Shown: piece by piece, positions 49,523 through 60,046 of the stretch | Layout of the letters: each line of letters opens with the position of its first letter | How positions within the stretch are numbered: position 1 is the first letter of the stretch | The notes under the pieces: generated by a model | Databases searched by the model: none | What the model saw: only the letters and a program-made list of their open reading frames with translations | Told to the model about the DNA's origin: nothing | From: Manis javanica | Taxonomy: Eukaryota > Chordata > Mammalia > Pholidota > Manidae | Reading direction: 5' to 3' | Length of the DNA: 64,000 bases | Assembly (NCBI RefSeq): GCF_040802235.1 | Contig: NC_133165.1 | Coordinates: 44,591,629-44,655,628 of the forward strand | Made by a program: the position numbers and the translations under genes

Positions 49523-51400
49523 TCAGAGCAGCTTTTCAGAGGGCAGTCTGGTGTGGCAATGAGGGCAGTAACTTTTGTTTGATGCTGTGTGTAAGTCTCT
49601 CTGAATCACCATACAAAGGAGGCTGGGGTGGTGGGGAAGACAATAGGAATGAGGAAAAAAAGCGAGAGAACAGTAAAGGAGGAAAAAGTCATGATTCGGG
49701 TATGGATGGCAAAGGGGGTGAATGGGATTTCGGAGGAAAGAGGACAGTAAGGTCAGGAGTCTGGGGGGAGAGAGAGTCTGTAAACTTTTGTAGGTTAAGA
49801 GATCTTTTAGGTGATGTGGGGACAGAATGGTAAGGGGTGCCCTGAATGTCAGTTTATGAGCTTCTTTCTGCAAGAGCTGTCTAGCGGCTAATGCTCTTAG
49901 GCAGGGGGCCCATCCCCGAACTGTGGGGTCCAATTGCTTGGAGAGATAAGCTACTGGGGCAAAGGATGGGCCATAATATTGGCTTAGGACTCCTAGAGCT
50001 TGACTGGACCTCTCATGAATGTATAATGAGAAGGGCTTCAACAAATCAGGAAGATGGAGAGCTGGGGCTTCTACAAGGGCTTGACAGAGCTTAATGAAGG
50101 AGTGTCGGGGTGAGGAGGATAATGGTTTTTTAGGAGGGCTCTTGCTGAGGTCTTATAGGGGTCTTGCCAACAGGGAGCAGGGAGAAGTTAGGGATCTACG
50201 CTCTAAAATATCTAGCCAGGCCTAGAAAGGAAAGGATTTCTGTCTTGGTTTTGGGAATGGGGAGGTCAGAGAGGACCTATTTTCTGTCTAAGGTAATGGA
50301 CTTTCTTTGTTGAGATAGAAGGAATCTGAGGTAAGTGACAGAAGGGGAAGAGATTTGAGCTTTGACAGGGGATACTCGGTAACTTCTGGAAGCTAGAAGG
50401 TTAAGTAGGGAGGCGGTGTCAAGTTGAGACTGTTCTCACGAGGGACTGCAGAGTAGAAGATTGTGTATGTATTGTAATAAGGTGGACCTGGAGTGATCAT
50501 GATGAAACTGTTTGAGGTCCTGAGCTAGGACCTATCTAAAAATATGGGGACTATCTCGGAAGCTTTGTGGCAAAACTGTCCAAGTGAGTTGTTCAGAATG
50601 TCTTGTGTATGGGTCCGTCTAGGTGAAGATGAAAAAATCTTGGGAGCAGGGGTCTAGAGGGATAGAAAAATGGGTCCTTGAGATCTAGGACTGAGAAGTG
50701 GGATGCTGAGGCAGGGATTTGCGATAAAAGGCTGTATGGATTTGGAACTAAGGGATGGATAAGGACAACGGCTATGTTGATGAGGCTTGGACAACGCGGA
50801 AAGATCCGTTGGTTTTTTTAACAGCTAATATGGGGGTATTAAATGGGGAGTGAGTGGGTCTGAGGTAATTTATGTTTAAGAGATCTTGAATGATGGGTTG
50901 GAGGCCTATGAGGGCTGAAGTGGTTAGTGGGTATTGGGCCTGACAGATATACTGAGAGGGGTCACATAATTTGATAGAGGCAGGAGGACATAGAGCCACG
51001 GAGGGCTTGTAATGTCCCAAACTTTGGGATTTACAGGGTGTATGAGGGCAGAACCAGAGCTTTCATTGGGTAGAGGGGGTTGTCAGCTATGAGGGCCATC
51101 AGAAAGGGAGTACTGGGGGCTGTGGGATTGGATATAGTTATGGAAACGTGGAGGAGGGAAAGGTTGTCTCGTCTTAGTAAAGGGATGGGACACTGGGGCA
51201 AAACTAGGAAGGAGTGGGAGAAAGGTATGCGACTGTCTAGGATTGTGCATAAAAGGTGGGGGGGTTTAATGGGAAAATCTGTTTACCTCTTACCCTGACT
51301 ATAGGAGTAATGGCAGGCATGGTAGGGCCCCGGTATTCTCACAAGACTGAGAAGGTGGCTCCTGTGTCTAGGAGGAAGGAGATGGGGCAAACGTCTACTG
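49523..51400 (-). pseudogene. pro-pol remnant and env leader of provirus A
   Basis: RT fragments at 50772-51020 and 49523-50044. The position of the catalytic YVDD in B reads YIHN here. RNase H and integrase are absent. The pol frame runs straight into sequence matching the env leader of B. A keeps about 45 bp at the junction that B lacks. Confidence 0.8.
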
Positions 51401-51483
51401 TTAAAGTAACGCTGGGCTCCTGTTGATGGAAATGGTCGGGCGAGAAGCCCCCAGGCCCCGTCAATCTTCTTCTGCCAGCCCCA

Positions 51484-53496
51484 CTACGGCGGGCTTAGGA
51501 TGGGGGTTGTTCGTCCAGCCTCCCCTTCAGGTGCTTGGACAATCAGACCCCCAGTGGCATCTGGGGCATGGGGTGGTAGGAGATCTGGGGGAGGGGCACG
51601 CCCTTGACCAATGTCCCTCTTTTCCACACTTGAAACATGCTCCTGGGGGGGGGGCTTGTTTGTAGAGGGGCGCCCAGGTTGTGGTTTTATCAGCTGGGCC
51701 AACATTTGAAAATTGGCCTGATCAGCCTTTTGTTTACGGCGTTCTTTCTCCTCCTCCCGCTTATGGAAGACTTTAAAGGCCACTGTTAGGATCTCAGTCT
51801 GTGGGGTAGCAGGGCCCTGTTCTAACTTTTTGATTTTAGCTTTAATGTCGGAGTAGCCTTGAGCTAGGAAGTATGTCATAAGGACATGTCTTCCTTCAGG
51901 TGTTTCTGGGTCCAGGCTGGTATACTGTAATAGGGCTTGAGTGAGTCTGTCTAAGAACTCGGAGGGGATTTCATCTCTCTTTTGAATTATGTCTTAGAGC
52001 TTTTGAAAATTGACTACTTTACAAGCTGCCTTTTTCAGACCTGCTATTAAGCAGGAGGCAAAAATATCTCGAGAGCGGAGACCCATGGCGGTGTTATAAT
52101 CTCAGTGTGGGTCTTGTTCGGGGACAGCAGTGGGGCCAGGGGGATAGGTGGGGTCAGTCTTGTGGGTTTCGGTAGTGTGCGTTTGGGCAAAGTCCCAAAC
52201 TCGTCTCTGCTCTTCAGGGAGGAGAGTATTGGCCAGGAGCATGAAAATGTCATGATGTGTGAGGCTGTAAGACTGGAGGGTCCATTGAAACTCCCTGATG
52301 TATGTCGTGGGATCAGTGGAAAAGGAACTTAGGCATTTCTCAAGTTGGGCTAAATCTCCTAAGGAGAAAGGGATGTGAACGCGCATGATGCCTTCGGATC
52401 CTGCTACCTCCCGGAGGGGGGCAATAATTTTGGGAGGCTCTCGGGACTGGGTCTGAGGGGGACTGAAGGGTTCTGGCTCAGTCTGTGGGGGAGTGACGTG
52501 GTCTAGCCACGCCAAGTCGAGCAGGTCCTGAAGTGTGGAAGGGGGCAAAGAAAATAAAGAAAGATAGAATCGGACCCACATGTTGCCAACTAGCAGCCCA
52601 GCTGCTTCCCTGTACTGCTCTAGTTGGGCTTGAACTCATGACTCTGAGGTTAAGAGTCCCAGGCTCTACTAACTGAGCTACAGCAGGGCTCTAATTAGTT
52701 GCTTATGGAATGCATAAACAGAATATTCTTTGTTCTCCATTCCTGCCACATGGCAAGTGGGTGATGGGCATAGCTATAAGCAGGGGCGGTGTTTCTACAC
52801 ATCTTCAAGGTCTCCCTATTTTCAGAGTGAGGAGTCTTGGCAAGATATGTTTTTGTGGACAGATAACTTCTAAGGACTGCACCGGTTGTTCTTTAGCTTG
52901 TGCTTTCCCATGGTGCATTCAGACATGGGGGAGGGTGCTTTCCCATTCTCTCTACAAACATGTGAGAAGATAAAAGTGGTCCCTAACAGGGGAGAAACAG
53001 GTGATGAGGGCAAAGACAGAGGAGGCTCTTGGGACCTAGTTAAAGGGGGGCTGAAAGGCTCAGGCTTAATCTGTGGGGGATGAAGGCGGAGGAGGTGAGA
53101 TGGGGGAGGAGATGGTGGGGGAGGAAGGGAGAAGGGCTGTTGTAGGAGAAGAAGGGAAGGGAGTGAACGGGAGTCTTCTGCGGGGGGCGGTGGCTTGCAG
53201 GCTAGGAGAACTTGGGAGGGGGCGGGGGAGGAGGAGGCGGAAAGCTTCGATATAGGGAATCTCCTTCCATTTTTTCAGGCGCTGGCAGTAGTTAAAAAGA
53301 TCGCGAGTGATGTTAGGATCAAGAGTTCCCCCTGCGGGCCATTGGTTGTTATTGTCTGGGGGTATGTCGGCCAATCTTGGGAGCTATATTTACGGAGAAG
53401 TTTTGGTTTTATATCAGGCATCAGGGAGAGGGTAGCCAGATGCTTAAGCAGGCATTCAAGAGGTGAACTTTCAGGGAGGGATGAGGAGGCTCCCAT
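51484..53496 (-). pseudogene. gag of provirus A
   Basis: Starts with ATG at 53494-53496 followed by GASSS, a typical N-myristoylation start of matrix. A proline-rich stretch follows in another frame (53066-53374), then the tRNA-Lys-type insertion, then capsid (52102-52581: PFSLGDLAQLEK, DPTTYIREF) and nucleocapsid near 51484-51650. Several frame breaks. Confidence 0.8.
52612..52690 (-). repeat. tRNA-Lys-like SINE piece inside gag of provirus A
   Basis: Minus strand: tRNA-like with A box (TAGCTCAGTTAGTAGAGC), anticodon-loop ACTCTTAAC (CTT, Lys) and B box (GAGTTCAAGCCC). The same insert is at the same gag position in provirus B. Confidence 0.75.
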
Positions 53497-53802
53497 GGCT
53501 AAAGGACAGAGAAGGAGACAAACAGGGGAAGATGAACGGAGATCCTCGGACTGGAAGCAGACCGCAAGGAGACAAAGGGCGTCCCCGATGATCCTTGGTG
53601 GTCTGTGGAAACTCGTATACGAGTCAGAATTTCTTAGGAAGTGTGGGTCGTCACCCAGACTTCCCTAAGAAGGCAGAGTGCCGGAGTCACGAGGTACCTA
53701 GCACTAGGCGTTTTCGGCAGACAGAACAGATTTCGGTGGACAGAACAGAAGGAGGAGGGGGCGGGGAAAGGGAGCGTTCTCATCTGCAAAGTAGTCACCT
53801 CA

Positions 53803-54350
53803 TTTATGGCTGTTGGAGGTGGGGGCCTGAGAGTCTGCCGCAGCCGTGAAGGCCTGAGGCAGGGATTTATGGCTGTCAGAGGAGGGGCCTGAGGGTCTGC
53901 CGCAGCCGTGAAGGCCTGAGGCGGGGATTTATGGCTGTCGGAGGAGGGGCCTGAGGGTCCACCGCAGCCGTGAAGGCCTGAGGCGGGGAGAGTTCCCTCC
54001 TCGTCCCCGAGTGTCAGGGCCTTGCCGGACGATCACTGTCAATGGCACTGTGATAGCTTGGAGAAGAGTGGCCCACCCCGGGGAAATTTTGCTTAAGTTT
54101 CAGCAGTGATGGAAGGGACGGTGAATGCGTTTATGACTGTTGGAGGAGTGGCCTGAGGGTCCGCTGCAGCCGTAAAGGCTTGAGGCGGGGATTTATGGCT
54201 GTCAGAGGAGGGGCCTGAGGGTCTGCCGCAACCATGAAGGCCTGAGGCGGGGAGAGTTCCCTCCTCATCCCCGAGCATCAGGGCCTTGCCGGACGATCAC
54301 GGTCAATGGCACTGCGATAGCTCAGGGAAGAGTGGCCCACTCCGGGGGTA
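53803..54350 (-). repeat. Expanded tandem repeats in the leader of provirus A
   Basis: A unit of about 62 bp (TTTATGGCTGT ... GCCTGAGGCGGGGA on the plus strand) occurs three times at 53803-53985. After a longer unit that includes GAGTTCCCTCCTC..., it occurs twice more up to 54247, and the longer unit is repeated. Provirus B has a single copy of each. The leader of A is about 375 bp longer than that of B. Confidence 0.85.
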
Positions 54351-54471
54351 AAACTTACCTAAAGGCCAGAGAGGAGTGGTGAGTGTGATGAGCCAGCGCC
54401 AGAAAAACAGGACGAGGGCAAGCTGCTGCTGGTGTCGGGGGGAAGACGGGGCCCAGTTGGGGTGTCCCGTC

Positions 54472-54489
54472 TCCTGGGTTTCGGCACCA
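54472..54489 (-). other. Primer-binding site of provirus A (tRNA-Phe type)
   Basis: TGGTGCCGAAACCCAGGA begins one base after the LTR. It matches the complement of the tRNA-Phe 3' end with one mismatch (A in place of G near its end). Confidence 0.75.
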
Positions 54490-54490
54490 A

Positions 54491-54729
54491 TGAAAGGAAA
54501 GGAGCGACACATAGCAGCAATTCCGCTTTATTAGGGAAAGGTGCTGGGTTATATAGGAAGGGGCATGAATTGATTGAGGTGTCACTTCTACGGGGCTGGT
54601 GGCTGTTGGCTAGGTGCTGGGATTGGGAGCGGGGGTGAGAGGTGATTGGGCTTCAGGTGGCGCCGGCGGGAACTGAGGACCCCCGAAGAGAAGCCGGAAG
54701 TTTGCCATCTTACTGGTGGGGACCCTTCA
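54491..54729 (-). mobile_element. 5' LTR of provirus A
   Basis: 239 bp, starting TGAAGGGTCCCC and ending CTTTCA (TG...CA). It has TATATAA, an intact AATAAA and about 90% similarity to the LTRs of B. It lacks a 14-bp segment between GCGGAATT and GCTGCT that both B LTRs have. Confidence 0.9.
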
Positions 54730-55402
54730 CTCGTGCCTAGTGAAATTAAAGCAAGTGAGTCTTGATATCAAGTGCACAATAAAATTAGAATCTCATTTCC
54801 AGTTAAACAGTTTTCTTTAACTGTAAGTCTGCTCTTAATGTTGAAAGATTGCAAAAGGTTCTCTAATTGTTTTATCAAAGCAGTTTCTCATGCTTAAAGT
54901 CTCAGTGAGTTGCCAGAATATTTTTAAAAAATGAAATCTTAATATTAAAAAGACTAAAAGTTAAAGTTTGTTAACAACTGTATAACCTTTATTTGCCTTT
55001 GAAATATTTTGTTATTGAAAACGATTGCATGGCATGAGAAATTGAATTATTTATTCCATATATTTTTATAAGTGGAAAAATCTCTAACCAACAAATGATT
55101 AAAGTTGTTACTGATTATTTGTTTTCTTAATTTATCCTCCTAAGCAGAATAGTAAAAAAGCTTTTTTCAGCTGATTAAATGCACTTAGTTAACAAACCAA
55201 AATTTATTCTTAAAAATTAAACTGTAGAATCTGGACAAGATTATGTTTCTCCCAGAAAAACAGGTTTCACTGTAAGGGTTTAGATGGACAAACGTGTGAC
55301 CACTTTTGAGAAAAGTTGTAATAGATTTTTTTGAGAACCACCAGGTCTTCTTGTTTAATTTATATGCTGTAGATATGTTTGTATGTTTTAAAAAACATGG
55401 AG
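54730..55402. other. Spacer between the two head-to-head proviruses
   Basis: 673 bp, AT-rich, no gene recognised. Its last five bases, TGGAG (55398-55402), are the left copy of the target duplication of provirus B. Confidence 0.6.
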
Positions 55403-55655
55403 TGAAGGGCCCCCACCAGTAAGATGGCAAACTTCCGGCTTCTCTTTGGGAGGGGTCCCCGGTTCCCAGTGCCACTTGAAGCCCAATCACCTCTCACCAC
55501 CCCCCTCCCAATCCCAGCACCTAGCCAACAGCCACCAGCCCCATAGAAGTAACACCATAATCACCCTATGCCCCTTCCTATATAACCCAGCACCTTTTCC
55601 TAACAAAGTGGAATTCTCCGGTGAATTGCTGCTGTGTGTCGCTCCTTTCCTTTCA
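55403..55655 (+). mobile_element. 5' LTR of provirus B
   Basis: 253 bp, TGAAGGG...TTTCA, with TATATAA. The poly(A) signal of the 3' LTR (AATAAA) reads AACAAA here. Confidence 0.92.
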
Positions 55656-55656
55656 T

Positions 55657-55674
55657 TGGTGCAGAAACCCGGGA
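55657..55674 (+). other. Primer-binding site of provirus B (tRNA-Phe type)
   Basis: TGGTGCAGAAACCCGGGA matches the complement of the tRNA-Phe 3' end with one mismatch (A for C at the seventh base). A and B each have one different mismatch, so the ancestor probably used tRNA-Phe. Confidence 0.8.
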
Positions 55675-55783
55675 GATGGGACACCCCAACTAGGCCCCGT
55701 CTTCCCCCCAACACCAGCAGCAGCTTGCCCTCGTCCTCTTTTTCCAGCGCTGGCTCATCACAGTCACCACTCCTCTCTGGCTT

Positions 55784-55793
55784 TTAGGTAAGT
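55784..55793 (+). promoter_or_regulatory. Candidate major splice donor of provirus B
   Basis: TTAGGTAAGT in the leader matches a consensus donor and is kept in provirus A near 54346-54362. It is upstream of gag, where the donor for spliced env RNA lies in class I ERVs. Confidence 0.5.
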
Positions 55794-56259
55794 TTTCCCC
55801 CCCAGAGTGGGCCACTCTTCCCCGAGCTATCGCAGTGCCATTGACCGTGATCGCCCGGCAAGGCCCTGACACTCGGGGATGAGGAGGGAACTCTCCCCGC
55901 CTCAGGCCTTCACGGCTGTGGCAGACCCTCAGGCCCCCCTCCAATAGCCATAAACAAGGTGACTCCTTTGCGGATGAGAACGCTCCCTTTTTCCCCCCGT
56001 CCTCCTTCTGTTCCATCCGCCGAAATCTGTTCTGTCTGCCGAAAATTCCCAGCACTAGGTACCTCGTGACTACGGCAAACTGCCTTCTTAGGGAAGTCTG
56101 GGTGACGACCCACACTTCCTAAGAAATTCCAACTTGTATACGAGTTTCCGCAGACCACCAAGGATCATCGGGGATGCCCTTTGTCTCCTTGCGGTCTGCT
56201 TCCAGTCCGAGGATCTCCATTCATCTTCCCCTGTTTGTCTCCTCCTCTGTGCTTTAGCC

Positions 56260-58300
56260 ATGAGAGCCTCCTCATCCCTCCCTGGAAATTCACATCTTGA
56301 ATACCTGCTTAAGCATCTGGCTACGCTCTCCCTGATGCCTGATATAAAACCAAAACTTCTCCGTAAATATTGCTCCCAAGATTGGCCGACATACCCCCTA
56401 GACAATAATAACCAATGGCCCGCAGGGGGATCTCTTAATCCTAACATCACTGGCAATCTCTTTAACTACTGCCAGCACCTGAATAAACGGAAGGAGATTC
56501 CCTTTATCGAAGCTTTCCACCTCCTCCTCCCCCCGCACCCTCCCAAGTTCTCCTAGCCTGCAAGCCGGCGCCCCCGGCAGAAGCCTCGCGTTCACTCCCT
56601 TCCCCTTCTTCTCCTACAACAGCCCTTCTCCCTTCCTCCCCCACCATCTCCTCCCCCATCTCACCTCCTCCACCTTCGTCCCCTGCAGATTAAGCCTGAG
56701 CCTTTCAGCCCCCCTTTAACTAGGCCCCGGGGGCCTCCTCCATCTTTGCCCTCATCACCTGTTTCTCCCCTGTTAGGGACCGCCTTTGTCTTCTCACATG
56801 TTTGTAGGGAGAATGGGAAAGCACCTTCCCCCATGTCTGAATGCAGCATGGGAAAACACAAGCTATAGAACAACCTGTGCAGTCCTTGGAAGTTATCTGT
56901 CCACAAAAACATATCTTGTCCTCGAAGACGAGCCAAGACTCCTCACTCTGAAAGTAGAGAGACCTTGAAGATGTGTAGAAACACCGCCCCTGCTTATAGC
57001 TATGCCCTTCCCCCACTTGCCGATGTGGCAGGAATGGAGAACAAAGAACATTCTGTTTACACATTCTATAAGCAATTACTGGAGCCCTGCTGTAGCTCAG
57101 TTAGTAGAGCCTGGGACTCTTAACCTCAGAGTCATGAGTTCAAGCCCAACTAGAGCTGCAGAGGCAAGCAGCTGGGCTGCTAGCTTGTGACATGTGGGTC
57201 CAATTCTATCTTTCTTTATTTTCTTTGACCCCCTTCCGCACTTCAGGACCTGCTCGACTAGGCGCGGCTAGACCACGTCACTCCCCCACAGACTGAGCCA
57301 GAACCCTCAGTCCCCCTCAGACTCAGTCCTGAGAGCCTCCCAAAATTATCGCCCCCCTCTGGGAGGTAGCAGGATCCAAAGGCATCGTGCGCGATCACAT
57401 CCCTTTCTCCTTAGGAGATTTAGCCCAACTAGAGAAACGCCTAGCTTCCTTTTCCGCTGATCCCACGACATACATCAGGGAGTTTCAATGGACGCTCCAG
57501 TCTTACTGCCTCACACATCATGACATTTTCATGCTCCTGGCCAATACTCTCCTCCCTGAAGAGCGTAGACGAGTTTGGGACTTTGCCCAAACGCACGCTA
57601 CCGCAACCCGCAGGACTGACCCCAACTATCCCCCTGGCCCCACTGCTGTCCCCGAACAAGACCCACACTGAGATTATAACACCGCCATGGGTCTCTGCTC
57701 TCGAGATATTTTTGCCTCCTGCTTAATAGCAGGTCTGAAAAAGGCAGCTCATAAAGTAGTCAATTTTCAAAAGCTCCAAGACATAATTCAAAAGAGAGAT
57801 GAAACCCTCTCCGAGTTCTTAGACAGACTCACTCAAGCCCTATTACAGTATACCAGCCTGGACCCAGAAACACCTGAAGGAAAACATGTCCTTTTGACAT
57901 ACTTCCTAGCTCAAAGCTACCCCGACATTAAAGCTAAACTCAAAAAGTTAGAACAGGGCCCCACTACCCCACAGACAGAGATCCTAACAGTGGCCTTTAA
58001 AGTCTTCCATAACCGTGAAGAGGAGAAAGAACGTCATAAACAAATGGCTGATTAGGCCAATTTTCAAATGTTGGCCCAGCTGATAAAACCACAACCTGGG
58101 CGCCCCTCTACAAACAAGCCCCCCAGGAGCTTGTTTCAAGTGCGGAAAAGAGGGACATTGGTCAAGGGCGTGCCCCTCCCCCAGATCTCCTACCACCCCA
58201 TGCTCCAGATGCCACAAAAAGGGCCACTGGGGGTCTGATTGCCCAAGCACCTGAAGGGGAGGCTGGACGAACAACCCCCATCCTAAGCCCGCCGTAGTGG
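56260..58300 (+). pseudogene. gag of provirus B, interrupted
   Basis: Matrix begins at ATG 56260 but the second codon is Arg (MRASSS) where A has Gly. Matrix is open to 56556. A proline-rich part follows, then a non-gag insertion with a tRNA-Lys-like SINE (about 56770-57190). Capsid lies in two frames (57387-57671, 57687-58055), with QKRDETLSEFLDR near the major homology region. Two CX2CX4HX4C knuckles of nucleocapsid are intact at 58132-58173 and 58201-58242 in one frame. Confidence 0.85.
57084..57160 (+). repeat. tRNA-Lys-like SINE piece inside gag of provirus B
   Basis: Starts GCCCTGCTGTAGCTCAG, has ACTCTTAACC (anticodon CTT) and the B-box GAGTTCAAGCCC. The acceptor stem does not pair fully, so it is a SINE or tRNA pseudogene rather than a working tRNA. 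Shared with provirus A. Confidence 0.75.
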
Positions 58301-58329
58301 GGCTGACAGAAGAAGATTGACGGGGCCCG

Positions 58330-60040
58330 GGGGCTTCTCGCCCGACCATTTCCATCACCAAACAGGAGCCCAGGGTTACTTTAACAGTAGATGGTCGCCC
58401 CATCTCCTTCCTCCTAGATACAGGAGCCACCTTCTCAGTCTTGTGAGAATACCGGGGCCCTACCACGCCAGCCATTACTCCTATAGTTGGGGTAGGAGGT
58501 AAACAGATTTTCCCATTAAACACCCCCCCCCCTTTTATGCACAATCCTAGACAATCCCATACCTTTCTCCCACTCCTTCCTGGTTATGCCCCAGTGTCCC
58601 ATCCCTTTACTAGGATGAGACATCCTTTCCCTCCTCCACGTTTCCATAACTATATCCACTCCCACAGCCCCCAGTACTCCCTTTCTGATAGCCCTCATAG
58701 CCAACGACACCCCCTCTACCCAATGAAAGCTCCAGTTCCACCCTCATACACCCTGTAAATCCCAAAGTTTGGGACATTACAAGCCCTCCGTGGCCCTATG
58801 TCCCCCTGTCTCTATCAAATTACGTGACCCCTCTCAGTATATCTATCAGGCCCAATACCCCCTAACCACTTCAGCCCTCATAGGCCTCCAACCCATCATT
58901 CAAGATCTCTTGAACAAAAATTACCTCAGACCCACTCACTCACCATTTAATACCCCCATATTAGCTGTTAAAAAAACCAACGGATCTTTCCGCCTTGTCC
59001 AAGACCTTCGCCTTATCAACATGGCCATTGTCCCTATCCATCCCTTAGTTCCAAATCCATACACCCTTTTATCACAGATCCCTGCCTCAGCATCCCACTT
59101 CTCAGTCCTAGATCTCAAGGACGCATTTTTTTCTATCCCTCTGGACCCCTCCTCCCAAGATTTTTTTGCCTTCACCTGGACGGACCCATGCACCAGACAT
59201 TCTGAACAACTTACTTAGACAGTTTTGCCACAAGGCTTCCGAGATAGTCCCCATATTTTTGGACAAGTCCTAGCTCAAGACCTCAAACAGTTTCATCATG
59301 ATCACCCCGAGTCCACTTTACTACAATATGTAGATGATCTTCTACTCTGCAGTCCCTTGTGGGAACAGTCTCAACTTGACACTGCCTCTCTACTTAACCT
59401 TCTAGCTTCCAGAGGTTACCGGATATTCCCCGTCAAAGCTCAAATCTCTTTCCCTTCTGTCACTTACCTTAGATTCCTTCTGTCTCAACAAAGTCCATTA
59501 CCTTAGACAGAAAATGACTCCTCTCTGACCTGCCCGTTCCCAAAACCAAGACAGAAATCCTTTCCTTTCTAGGCCTGGCTGGGTATTTTAGAGCATAGAT
59601 CCCTAACTTCTCCCTGTTGGCAAGACCCCTATATGACCTCAGCAAGGACCCCCCTGAAGAACCATTATCATCCTCACCCCGACACTCCTTCATGAAGCTC
59701 CGTCAAGCCCTTGTGGAAGCTCCAGCACTCCATCTCCCTGATTTGTCAAAATCCTTCTCACTATACATTCATGAGAGGTCCAGTAAAGCTCTAGGAGTCC
59801 TAGGCCAATATTATGGCCCATCCTTTGCCCCAGTAGCTTATCTCTCCAAGCAATTAGACCCCACAGTTCAGGGATGGGCCCCCTGCCTACGAGCACTAGC
59901 TGCTAGACAGCTCTTGCAGAAAGAAGCTCATAAACTGACATTCAGGGCGCCCCTTACCATTCTGTCCCCACATCACCTAAAAGATCTCTTACTGTCCTCT
60001 TTCCTCCAAAATCCCGTTCACCCCCTTTGCCATCCATACC
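58330..60040 (+). pseudogene. pro-pol remnant of provirus B
   Basis: Protease has LLDTGA with DTGA at 58417-58428, then a TGA five codons later. RT is open at 58769-59218 (stop TAG 59216-59218), continues in another frame with LPQGF and an intact YVDD at 59327-59338, and a connection region at 59617-60000. The frame then jumps into env. RNase H and integrase are missing, as in provirus A. Confidence 0.88.
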
Positions 60041-60046
60041 CGAATC

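Larger units (their letters stand above)
49473..54729 (-). mobile_element. Provirus A: truncated class I ERV (tRNA-Phe type)
   Basis: Minus strand order: LTR (54729-54491), primer site, leader, gag, protease, RT, junction to env leader; then truncated at 49473. It is the same family as provirus B and lies head to head with it 673 bp apart. Coding parts are broken. RNase H, integrase and nearly all env are missing. Confidence 0.88.

Noticed and set aside
53803-54350. CRISPR-like array because of regularly spaced repeats
   Set aside because: Units are contiguous tandem repeats without unique spacers, lie in a retroviral leader, and the DNA is mammalian.
55446-55787. 113-codon open frame across the 5' LTR and leader of provirus B
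   Set aside because: Overlaps LTR control sequences and primer site, with no family features; retroviral leaders are non-coding here.
57084-57160. Functional tRNA-Lys gene
   Set aside because: The acceptor stem does not pair properly and the copy is embedded in gag at the same site in two proviruses, so it is a SINE or tRNA-derived relic.
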